Positions 51,355-61,617 of a stretch of 64,000 nt of DNA are shown in pieces. Numbering within the stretch: position 1 is the first letter of the stretch; the number at the start of each line of letters is the position of its first letter. Under the pieces are notes generated by a model. It did no database searches. It was given only the letters and a program-made list of their open reading frames with translations, and was not told the origin of the DNA. Position numbers and translations under genes: made by a program. Source of the stretch: Oscheius tipulae (taxonomy: Eukaryota > Nematoda > Chromadorea > Rhabditida > Rhabditidae); assembly GCA_037178975.1 (NCBI GenBank), contig JASJZH010000003.1:9052001-9116000 (forward strand), read 5' to 3'.

Positions 51355-51426
51355 TTGCCTGAGTATCAAACTCGAATCGAAGCCTGGTTGTTTTACGCTA
51401 GCTTGAGACATTAGATACTCAGGCAA
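51355..51426. repeat. Inverted repeat with 13-bp perfect arms
   Basis: TTGCCTGAGTATC at 51355 and GATACTCAGGCAA ending at 51426. ATTAGATACTCAG recurs at about 51581. Confidence 0.65.
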
Positions 51427-51889
51427 CAATGAAACTTGAGATTTATTCACAAAGGGATGAACTTAGCTGACTATGCTTCACTTTAGGTAGTCACGCATGA
51501 TTAGAAGTTTTGAACTGCAATAAAAGAATGTCTCAACTTGCCAGCGTATCCTTTGCTGTCCATGCGATAGAAGTGGCGCATTAGATACTCAGTCAAGAAA
51601 CTTGATGCCGATTCTGGCTCGAAAGCCCTAAAAACTCTACACATAGACGGGACGGGTATCAGAGACAGTCTGTCAAGGAAGATCGGGTCACAAAAATGGT
51701 AAGACTAGGCTAACTTGCGCAAGTCGCGCACGAAGAGGCTAGGAACTTGACTGATATCTGGATATGCTGATTATGATTGTTCCATAGGGTCCCGCCACGA
51801 ACTTCTAGCTCTCTTTCCTTCCTCCTTCTCTTACTTGGACTCTACACCTTACAGATTACAGTAAAACTAAAACTCATTTCCAGCTGACT

Positions 51890-51931
51890 GACAGAGAGAG
51901 AGAGAGAGAGAGACTGGTTCGAACCAGTCTC
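51890..51931. repeat. (GA)n run ending in a 22-bp perfect palindrome
   Basis: About 20 bp of GA repeats are followed by AGACTGGTTCGAACCAGTCT (51911-51930) plus one further pair outside, then a CTCTCTCTC tract. The palindrome centre, GGTTCGAACC, equals a tRNA B-box core on both strands. Confidence 0.7.
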
Positions 51932-53565
51932 CCGACCTCTCTCTCTCATCGTCCATTCGACAAACAGCGGCCCCGGTGTGGCTTCTTTTAGATAGTCCTG
52001 TGAGAGAGACAGAGACAGATCCGAACCCAGAAGTGTTCAGAAACGCCTTCACTCAACTTCTCCCTCTTGGGATTCGAAATGAGACCCATTCTCTACTCCC
52101 CGATTTTCACATACTATTTGTGATAAAGATCTCTGTGATGTGGAGAGACCGACTATGACTAACGGCCTTTATACTACTGCCTCTAACTCTCTCTTTATTT
52201 TGGACAGGGACACTGGATAACCATTTGGATTTGGACTGGATTGGGATAGCCCCCCACTCTTCACACCTCATCTCCGTAATGCAGGCTGATGGGTCAAGCG
52301 GAACAAATGAGGCTGGAAGGTTCTAGTTCAGAGATAGGAGACAGAACATACAGTAGTCTGTTGCCTAGACAGAGACGACTCTTCGAGTAGATCTACTAGA
52401 TTTTTGAAGAGAGTTAACTCTTTGGAAAAGATCCAGTCCATTATGACCGGCGTAGCTGACTGACTTATTCAATAGGAGAGAGACAAAAAAATATCTCTGT
52501 CGTTCTCTCACTCTTTGGATACAGTAGTAGTGTCAGAACTCTCCAGAGAGTATATGCTAGTACCAGTACTTGAGAGTCGACTGTCCAGCTTAGTGGGCAG
52601 TAGCCCCGGAATTAGAGAGTCTACTGTCCAGTAAAAACAGTATCTGAACTGGTTCAGTAGGTCTAGATCAGTAGGTAGTAGAACTAGGAGTAGAGGACTC
52701 ATACCGTTTGAAGAGTCGGACTAGTCTTCTTCAAGGACCCCTGTCATTTTGGGTATTGAGACGACTCTTCCAATGAGTTCAGTGGCTTTGAACTAGAAAC
52801 TCTCGATCATTAGATCTAGTAGCTTTGACTGAAGAGTCGACACTTCCAGTAACTAGCTCGACAGCTCCCTTTCGATACAGTAGTCTTGACTACTACCTAT
52901 AGGGCGATAGACTGTTCTATAGTCTAGTTCAAAGACTTCGACTCTCTCACTCGACTTCTCCATTGGATCCAATTCTTTGTTCCGAACTTGACTCTCTCTA
53001 AACTAACTCGACTTATCCTATAGGATCCAGCTGTTTCCCATTGCCCTATGGACTCTTCCAGTAGACTCTCCCCGCTTTTTCAAAGCATTGAGCACCCTCT
53101 CTCCCTTTGTGTACCTCCTCTCTCTGCCCCACCTCTTTCGACCTTCGGTTCGTGTCTTTTCGGGGGGAGCCTCCCCCTGCTACTCACGTGAATTGGCCCG
53201 AACTTTTTCCCGATTAAGAATTGTCTCTCTTTGGCGAAAAATAAGGCTGGCCGATAAGGGGTGGACGGCACAGATGTTTCGTGCAAAAGTTATCTACTGT
53301 GACACTGATTAAGTAGGAGACAGGAGTACAAAAGGCGGCGACTACGGTTTATCAACTCCCGAGAGAGACTGTCGTCCTTCTGTCCATTTGGGCTTTCTCC
53401 CCACAAATGGGGTGATGCTCCGATGGCAATTCCGAGACCAGCCAGATGATGGCGGGCAATTGTTTTCTGACGTCACCCTCTGTCTCTCACTCTCAGTGAC
53501 TCACTTGCCTATTATTGCCCGCTGTCTCTCTTACTCACAATTCCTGCTTCTGTTCACTGTCTCTA

Positions 53566-53602
<37 letters not shown>

Positions 53603-54137
53603 TGGGATTTAAGTGGATTTAGAGATTTAGAGTAGGCAGATTCTGCTCCTGTGACTCTACCTCCTGACCATGTCTGAATTGACGGGAGACGGTCAAGTAT
53701 CAGAATTCTATCTGTTAGAACTGTGACTCTGGAATCTGCCTCGTTCTCTGACTCTCCTGACGGTGAGCAGGGGAGGGAGATACAGAGACAGTAGATGGAT
53801 CTGACTATCTATCTGTGTGACTCTCACTGTCTCTCTACCTATCTGGCTCTCCACAAATCCCTGTCTGTGACCCTCTCTTCCAGTCAGTTTCCGACTGATT
53901 CGAATGCTCAGACTCTCTGGCTCCCTCTCTCTCCAAATCCCGTGACCCTCTTTTCCATAAATCACCCTTCCTTTTTTTTCGGGCACCCTCTGCCTCTTTC
54001 TTTCTCTTCTTCCAAATCAGCACATCCCCGTTTTTAGCGTCGTCCCCCCTTCGCTCAGCCCCTTTTTTCACCCTCCCTAGTCTTCAAAAGCCGTCAAGCT
54101 GTCGCTCCTAGTGGATTCTCTGTATGTGACGGTGGAA

Positions 54138-57100
54138 ATGATTTACAATCCCGTCGTCGTACTTTTCACCCTATGTAAGTAGCTTCCCTGAGCTCTGTCT
54201 GTTTACCGACAAACTTCGCGTTTGCGCGCAAAAAGGATGTTATTTTTGGTCTCTTTGCAGACCCCCGATTAGAATTTTTCAAAAAAAAAAATTTGTTTCA
54301 GGGGGATGGGTCAAATGGCTCTCTGTGAGCACAATCTTCCTCGGCGGCGTAAGCTACCTCGGCTATCTGTTCACCCCGGACTGGAGGGAGATCGTCGACA
54401 GCAAGCACTACTATTCCGATTGGAAGGTACGTATTTTTAAATGAGGGTTTTTGGCGGGGAATTAACTTGGTTCACTTTTTTTTTTGTAAAGAATTGGCGG
54501 CAAAGTATGGGCTTTTTGGCAAGAAATTAACCAATTTTTGCTGGAGAATAGACATCCTTTTTGGCCCAAAAATCGTTCCTATCCCCTCATCCACTAACAA
54601 CAGGTTAAAACTTTTTGCACATCCCTTATCTCTGCTTTTCTTTTTTTTGCTCTAGAGAGTACATCGCTCTCTCGAAAAGATACATTTTCCAGGACATCCT
54701 CTTATCATATAAGACAAGAGAGTGAGAGTTCTGTCCTGGAAGAGTCTTGTCCTCACCCCATATATGACATTTTTCCTAAGTGGAATTTGGACCTTTGGGG
54801 GCCTCAAAACACACTTCCCTTCAAAATGTAGACTGCGTATTTTTTGCTCCAAAAAGCATAGTATATTCCCGCCAAAAAGTGATCTTATTTACCGTCAAAA
54901 GTAGACTGTTTCCCGGCAAAAAGTTAGCAAAATTTGCAACCAAAAAACAGGATGTTCGAATTATAGACTTTTGAAATTCAACTCTCTGCTTAACCCCTCT
55001 AAAATTTTACTATTACCATGTTCCTTGGATAGTATGTTTTTAAGAATGGGACAGTTGTCGTGACTTTCGAGGTTTTTGTTGCTAGGATCGAACCCGGGTC
55101 TTTCAGATTTATAGCATAGAATACTAACCGCTGAGCTGCTAAGCAACTACGCCGCAATTCTTCGAGCCACCGCTGTACCTACAGACGGTCGCGCTTTAGA
55201 ATATGAGAAATCACCCCATATCTCCTAAAATTAGCCCCGTTTTCGTTCTATTACCATCCCCGAAAAAGCGCGCTATTAGATCACATTTCTCGCCTGATTA
55301 TCGTCACCTGCTGTCCTTTTGCAAAATGGCGTGATACCGTATCCGTTCTTGGCGATTAGAAGATAGAGAGACAGTTTCCTTTTGCAGATCCGAACCTACC
55401 TCTCACTGCCCTTCAATGCCGCCTCCCGAATCGTCGGCGGCTTTGCGAACCGTGAGATTCCGGTCTGGCTCAGGGAGCCGCTCCTGGGACTCTTTGCCCG
55501 GGCCTATGACTGTCGAATGGACGAGGCCATCGAGCCCGATCTGAAGAGCTACCCATCCTTTGCGGCCTTCTTCAACAGAAAGCTGAAAAAGGAAGCACGG
55601 CCGATCAGTGCCAGTTCATTGGTTAGTGATCTTTGGTAGTAGGGAGAGAGAAACAGAAACAGCGAGAGAGAGACAGTGGACTGAACAATCAGAGTATTCA
55701 AAAAACTGGTCACGGGTGACTATTGCTTTACAGACTAATAATACTCTATAATATTCCCAATCAGTTTAGCGACAGAGATGCTATGGACAACTACGAAGGT
55801 AGACAGGGACGCAGTTGCAGAGAGACTACGGTAGACTCACCCTGGCTTAGCCATTAGATAGAGACAGTAGTCTCTCTAGTCGAGAGTTCTCTTCGACTAC
55901 TGTAGCACTTCTTTGGACAATTAATGAGGATACTTTGTTTTTGCTGTGAAAGACAAAACTTTGGGACTTTCAAGCCAAAAGAGCATAATTAGCTGTGGCA
56001 ACGGACAGAGACATTAGATTGATTGTTTGGGAAGAGTGACAGAGACAATCACAGACATTAAGAGAAGGTGACAGAGGTAGGGGGTAGAGAATATGAGAGA
56101 CAGTAACGGATGATAGTGACAGTAGCATGGGACAGTGACAGTGGGAGAGACAGTAATATTAGGGGCAGGAACAATGAGAGTGACAGTCTGAAAGATAGTC
56201 AGATACCTGGACAGGATAAGAGACACAGACAGTAGTAACAGTGACAGGAATTGACGAGAATAATGACAAAGATAGAGACAGTGACTGACAGACAGTTTCC
56301 AGGTCTCCCCAGCAGACGGAATCGTTCTCCATTTCGGCAAAGTTGAAGACGGGAAGATTGAGTACGTGAAGGGACACGACTACGACATTAGTAACTTCCT
56401 CGGGGACGTTGACATGCAGTGCAAGGTTTGAATTTCCCGCGTTTTCCTTCAAAGTTAGCGCCAAATTCAGGACGAGATGGATCTGTACCAGGTAGTCATT
56501 TATCTAGCCCCCGGCAACTACCATGCTTTCCATTCGCCGGCCCGATGGATCGCCAATCAGTGTCGTCACTATCCAGGCCTCCTGCTTTCGGTCCGACCTA
56601 CTTTGCTCAGCCATGTGCCCCATCTGTTTTGCTTAAATGAGCGCGTCGTGATGAACGGATCCTGGAAGCATGGATTCTTCTCTATGGCCGCTGTGGCAGC
56701 GACCAATGTGGGCGATATTATCATCGATGCGGTCGGTTTTTTTTTTATTTTCTTAAGAGAGTATACCAGATCCCCGTTTGAATTCGGCGCTCAAAAGTTG
56801 AGAAAAATAATGGCCTTTTGCTAACTACTGATGCGGAAAATTTTTTACACCTGTCTTTGGGGGTCTCGTCAAAAGAGAGGAAGGTTTAGCTTATGCAGAA
56901 CTCGACTCGAACTTGGGTCGTTGTGCGACCTCGAAAGCTCTGCCTATTCCTGCCATGGCAGAGATCAGTTGACCACTAGGGGTAGGGGAGATACGTCTTA
57001 ATTTCGACTTGGACCCCCTATCGCCCCTCTATGGAATCGGGAAAAACTCCCGTATCTTCTAAATTTACAACTTGCAGGAGCCCTCCCTCCGCACGAACAT

Positions 57101-57349
57101 CATCCAGCGACGCCGCGTCACCAAGAAGCTCGTTCCCTACACCGAGCTCCCAGTCCATGCTCCTTTCGTCTCCGGCGACCGAGTGGGAGAGTTCCGTCTC
57201 GGATCGACCATCGTCTTAGTCAGTTTCCCGCCAAAAATAAGAAAAATTCGCAAATTTAGGTCTTCCAAGCGCCACCGACGATCAAATTCGCCATCAAGGC
57301 CGGCGATCCGCTGCGCTATGGACAGAGTCTCGTCGTGGACGGGGTCTAG
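54138..57349 (+). CDS. psd-1: Phosphatidylserine decarboxylase (PISD)
   Basis: Makes phosphatidylethanolamine from phosphatidylserine, normally at the mitochondrial inner membrane. The ATG at 54138 gives a short hydrophobic N-terminus, and the next exon has a membrane helix ([19 protein letters not shown]). Family blocks are [69 protein letters not shown] and [11 protein letters not shown]. The GST serine is the autocleavage site that becomes the pyruvoyl group. The last codons read [12 protein letters not shown]. There are eight exons; the third intron (about 0.96 kb) holds a tRNA-like element and the fourth is GACAGAGA-rich. A classic cleavable presequence is not evident, so an upstream exon may be missing. 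Confidence 0.93.
55078..55146 (-). repeat. Near-complete tRNA-like element in a psd-1 intron
   Basis: Minus strand GTTGCTT...TAGCAAC gives six of seven acceptor pairs. The A box CAGCTCAGCGGTTAG and B box CCCGGGTTCGATCC are good, but the D and anticodon stems do not close cleanly (TTCTATGCTATAAATCTGA). It is the best-preserved pseudo-tRNA after tRNA-Pro. Confidence 0.55.
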
Positions 57350-57708
57350 AAGAATTGAACCACTAATTTTTCTACAAAATTCGACTATTCCCGCCCCAAA
57401 AACGGGTCCCAAAATGGGTATTTTCCCGCCTGATTACCTAGGGGTTAAGACTCTTGTACATTTACGCTTAACACAGTGCCATTTTGGCCATAGTTTAGTC
57501 AAATTTCCGTATAATTGCGTACCTTTTTTCACCCGCGGGTCCCCCTAATTTCAGTTATGACATTCGTTAATTGTGTACAAAACCAGGTACCCCCCTCTCT
57601 CTCCACAAGAAGATTTCTGTTGATCTGTCGATTTTTATATGGAAAAGTTGGTCATTTTTGTGCATTAGGTGCTCTGAAGAAGAGAGCCCAAAGTAATAAA
57701 ATTACAGA

Positions 57709-60038
57709 TTAGGTACAGAGATCATGCCCGGCGTGGCAGGGCTTGTTCCCAGGGGTGAGGTAGAGACGGGGCTTGGCGCCGTTGCACACCTAAAACATCA
57801 TAATAACGTGATTTTTGTGGCAAAAAATAACAAAGTTTCTTGTCGGGGAACCGAACCGGGACCGTTTCATTCGCAGTCCTCTACTCTACCACTGAGCTAG
57901 CGGCCGGCTCTAGCGCTCTTTCAATAGACATTCATACATTCTTGTCCCAAAAACCCCAAGGAAACTCACACAAACACGGAAGGCATCAATCGAGGCTGAA
58001 AGAGCAGGACTAGGAGATAGTGCCAGGCCCTTGGCCTGGCTCCCGACTCTAACTTTGCCTCCCAGACGAATCGCTCCGTCTCTCTGAACATTTAGAACTT
58101 TTTATAGCTATATTTTAATCACCGAGGTGTTAAAAGTGATCGTAGTAGTCCCATTCATGAGAACATTCCTTGCTTCAAGCCTGATTCCTTCATTTCCTCG
58201 CAAGGAGGCATTTTCGACCTCGATTCGAAGACTTTCATCCACGGGGCTTCGAATCTGAAGGTCAAATTTATCTTAGAAATGGCCTGATAGCCCCAAAAAT
58301 GGGTTTCCGGGAGTCTATTCGGGGAAACGGTGCGATAAGACTACGGAAAGTGTACCTTATTGGTGATTATCTTCTGTGTGGAGAGTTTCTTGATCTTTTT
58401 GTCTATAGTGACCATCGGGTGACGGGCGCTGAAGATTGGGCGACGGGATTCGGTGGAAATGACCTAGAAAAATGATCTAAACTGTTTCTGACTGTTTCCG
58501 TGTTTTATAATAATCTATTTTTAGGGTCTATTTGCGTCTGAAATGATTACACATCGGTTCTATCTTGCTTCTACTACCTGTTTAATAAGAAATAGGCTGG
58601 AAAATGTGAGAGAAGACATAGATTTCCATGAAAAACGTTCAGCTCAACAATTCTCAACCGTTTGAGTCGCCACGTAAATTTCTTGACGCGAATTTGAAAA
58701 ACTCCCATCTTTTCAGTTTCATTGCAATGGAGGAATGTACCAAAATCAACAAAAAAAACTAGATTAAAGTCACTATTTTTGGCTGTAATTACCTGGAAAA
58801 GTTGTATGAAGCTATTTTCAAGCATTCTGTAGCTTTTCCTAGGTAAATTACTCCATTTCTGTTGCTGTTTTTGTATAAAAACATCCCAGACCCTTCTGCA
58901 GATCTCAAACATGAAGATAAAAACAAGTTAAAACAAGCCCTAACTTGCCTGAAAATTGTCGACCATCTTCAACTGGCAAGCTCCAGGTTGTAGGACCAGC
59001 TGTGTCCCATTTTCTTCTCCCGAGAGAAGAATTCTCGATCCGTAGGCATTCAAATCCTTATCTGGATAACCATGCACATGTCCATTCGTCACAACTGTCC
59101 CGAGATCCGTGCTTCCTGTGAAATGTACCATCTTGAAAGGAGATAGTCTGGTCAAAAATTTATCTCACCCTCTCCTCCTCCCCATTTTTGATGTTTTTGG
59201 CCGAGTGGAAGCGCACATGACGCATACCTTGTTGTCCAATTTGGAGCTTGAAGATTATTAGCAGGTTGAACTGGAAAAGTTGGATACAGGCGCCAAACTG
59301 GCTTACGATGAGGAGAAGGATGCTGAGAACAAAAAGAATAATGACGAAGATGGAGAAGATTACTAGGCGACGTTGCCTCAAGCCAGTCTGGAAGGATTTT
59401 GATGCACTGAGTACGGAGACAGAGGGATAGAGAGATAGATGAACAAAGTGATAGAGGGACAGAGAGACGGACATTGGAACAGAGACATAGAGAAAGGAAG
59501 AGTGAGAGGCAGGAAGACAGAGAGGAAGTGAGAGACTGAGCAGGGAGACATGGATAGAGAGCAAAGAGACACATGAACAGAGATTCATAAAGACAGGGCT
59601 AAAGAGAGAGTCATACTGCGTTACTAACAGATTGAGAGTGAGAGACAGAAACTGTAAGGCAGGAACACAGAGACAGAGCGACTTTTCAGCTGTTTCTGGA
59701 AAGACAAAAACGTTTTTTCGAACCGAACTCCACCCTTTGACTTCGCAGTCGGAGCACTAAACGGCTGAGCTATGCGGGAAAGCTGGGGCCTGCTTTTTCG
59801 AAAACACGTGAGGTTAAAGTTTAGCCTATACATGGGGAAAACCTAACATAAGCACCTTATTGATAGCATCTCCACCCATTTCAGATACTCAGTACAACTT
59901 TCCTTCTTCTTAAGCCTAAGCCTCCTGGCAAAAGTCAAATTCGTTTTTTACCTTGAAATCGTCCTCATCCTCTCTGCTATCAGCTGCCGACGGGAAGGAA
60001 GTCTCAGAGCCGGAGCGAATATAGGCCGGATGAGGCAT
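57709..60038 (-). CDS. Sarcoglycan, gamma/delta type
   Basis: A type II membrane subunit of the dystrophin-associated complex in muscle. The cytoplasmic N-terminus is MPHPAYIRSGSETSFPS..EDEDDFK (60038). The next exon gives a basic anchor and membrane helix (GLRQRRLVIFSIFVIILFVLS, NLLIIFKLQIG). The extracellular part includes LQIGQQGMRHVRFHSAKNI, NAYGSRILLSGEENG, a VISTESRRPIFSARHP block and NASLRGNEGIRLEARN. The C-terminal Cys cluster FRVCVC...LYLTPGNKPCHAGHDLC matches gamma/delta-sarcoglycan. The phase between the first exon and the membrane exon does not fit, so one small exon is probably missing from my model. One intron begins GC (CAG|GCAAGT at 58948). Confidence 0.85.
57838..57912 (-). 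repeat. tRNA-like element in a sarcoglycan intron
   Basis: Minus strand CGCTAGCTCAGTGGTAGAGTAGAGG, GAATGAAACGGTCCCGG and TTCGGTTCCCCGACAA. Same family as 49230-49292. It is sense to the host gene. Confidence 0.5.
59718..59790 (-). repeat. tRNA-like element in a sarcoglycan intron
   Basis: Minus strand TTTCCCGCATAGCTCAGCCGTTTAGTGCTCCGACTGCGAAG and GGAGTTCGGTTCG. The A-box half closely resembles the core of the TTAA element at 1606-1676. Confidence 0.5.
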
Positions 60039-60300
60039 TGGGAGGTAGGGGGCTAGTGTCCGAATCCCCGTCGGCTGGGATTACAACAGGATCTCTGCGT
60101 CCATCACATTGGCAAGGAGCAATGGGAAACGAGGTTTTTATTGTGGGGAATAGTTAGTTGCTTGAATAGGATACCCTTAATTGATGGAGAGCAATTACAA
60201 GTTCTGGGAGTCTGGAAGATGTCTGCGACTGCTGGTTGGGCTACTTTTTGAAAGTGAATGACTACTGGCAGTCTCAGGCAAGTCCAAGCTACAGGAGAAG

Positions 60301-61580
60301 ATGGTCATCTTGAACAGCAAGGATGTCATCGACCAGTGGACGGTGGTGAGTTGTCCACCACATTTCTTGACAAAGATTTGATAGGGAGAAGACACAAGGA
60401 CAGAGAGACAGTGGAAGGGAGATGAGACAGGGAATGAGTGACAGATAGTCATAGACAGAGAGACAGTACAAGTCTCGAACCACTGTATTCCAGGAGAAAC
60501 TACTCGGCCAGGGAGCCTTCGGCGCCGTCTACGAGGTCCGCAACGCTGCTGGCAAGAAGTACGCGCTAAAATGCGAGAGCGAGCAGACCAAGATGCGTGT
60601 GCTGAAGATGGAAGTCGTCGTCCTAGCCGCCTTGAACGAGATGAAAGCCGAGCACTGCTGCATCCTTCTGGACACTGGTCGCAGCGCCTCCAAGGGTTCT
60701 ACTACATCGTCATGGCGCTGATCGGCTTCTCGCTTGATCGGCGAACTGCGCAAGTCTTACAAGTTCAGTCGTTTCACCATGTCCTGTGCCATCTCGGTCA
60801 GTCTGCAGTGTCTGGCGGCTATTCAGGTAATTACTGTCGCTGTGTCACTGTCACTGTCTGGTTGTCTGTCTTTTTCTCTCCGTCTGTATGTCACTATCCT
60901 CTTTTCCAGGAGCTTGACTCGATCGGCTACCTCCATCGCGATCTGAAGCCGGCCAATTTTGCTATCGCGATCGACAACCCCCGACGCGTCGTGCTCTTCG
61001 ACTTTGGCATGGCCCGAAAGTATGTGAAAGGCGAAAATCTGCTGCGGAAGCCACGTGCCAGCGCAGGATTCCGCGGGACGCTCAGATACGCCTCTCTGCG
61101 GTGCCATCAGTGCATGGAGATAAGCAGAAAGGACGACCTGGAGTCTTGGATCTATCAAACGGTGGAGTTGACGTCCACCTACCCTGGAGCCATCTGGGCG
61201 ATATCCAAATGGTCTGGGAGCTCAAGATTGATCACAGGTAAGGGAGAGTGACAGTGACAAAGACAATGACAGGGACATTCTTACCTAGTGTCTCTGTATT
61301 TGTACTCACACCCCATGATCACTTTACCATTCGCGAAGCCTTCCAAGCTTCAAGATCCTCGCGCAGCTGTATGAAAGACCTGCTCGGCAGCTGTCCTAAG
61401 GAATACCTCTACATGCTGCTCTACGTCGACTCTCTGGACTTTTACGCGGATCCCAAGTACGGCATCTTGAGAGGTCTGCTGCACGAGGCTCTCCAGAATA
61501 GCAAACTCGACGAGAAGGCGCCCTACGACTGGGAAGGCGAGGGCAATCAGCAGCGACTCTCGCAACTTGTCAAACAGTAG
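60301..61580 (+). pseudogene. CK1/TTBK-like protein kinase with broken reading frames
   Basis: Kinase subdomains are clear: GQGAFGAVYEV (P-loop), KYALKCES (Lys), LKMEVVVLAALNE, YLHRDLKPANFAIAID (catalytic loop), LFDFGMARKY (DFG), AGFRGTLRYASLRCH and, after the last intron, GSCPKEYLYMLLYVDSLDFYADPKY. These match the tau-tubulin-kinase-like CK1 branch greatly expanded in nematodes, often testis-expressed. The frame is broken three times: near 60685 (GRS to RLQGFYYIVMALIG), near 60740 (FSL to IGELRKSYKFSRF) and near 61172 (VELT to VHLPWSHLGD). Each break is one base. It is therefore a recent pseudogene or contains sequence errors. It is convergent with the SMYD4-like gene, 37 bp away. Confidence 0.75.
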
Positions 61581-61617
61581 GTTATTGGCGGGAAAATACA
61601 AATGAACAAACGATATA

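Larger units (their letters stand above)
51108..54137. other. Gene-poor stretch of simple-sequence character
   Basis: It contains an inverted repeat (51355-51426), a palindrome in a GA run (51890-51931), and GGGTCCCGCCACGAAC at about 51788. From 52320 to 53090 the sequence is built from GAGTC/GACTC/AGTAG/CTACT words. There is a (CT)n run at about 53571-53598, and TCTCTGTC runs to 54100. No exon chain was found. Confidence 0.45.

Noticed and set aside
55078-55146. Functional tRNA gene
   Set aside because: Acceptor nearly pairs and A/B boxes are good, but the D and anticodon stems do not close, so no anticodon can be assigned.
59152-59588. Long minus-strand frames of 140 and 142 codons read as single exons
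   Set aside because: They read through a 36-nt intron and a GACAGAG repeat; only the part from about 59410 down is true sarcoglycan coding sequence, split by the short intron.
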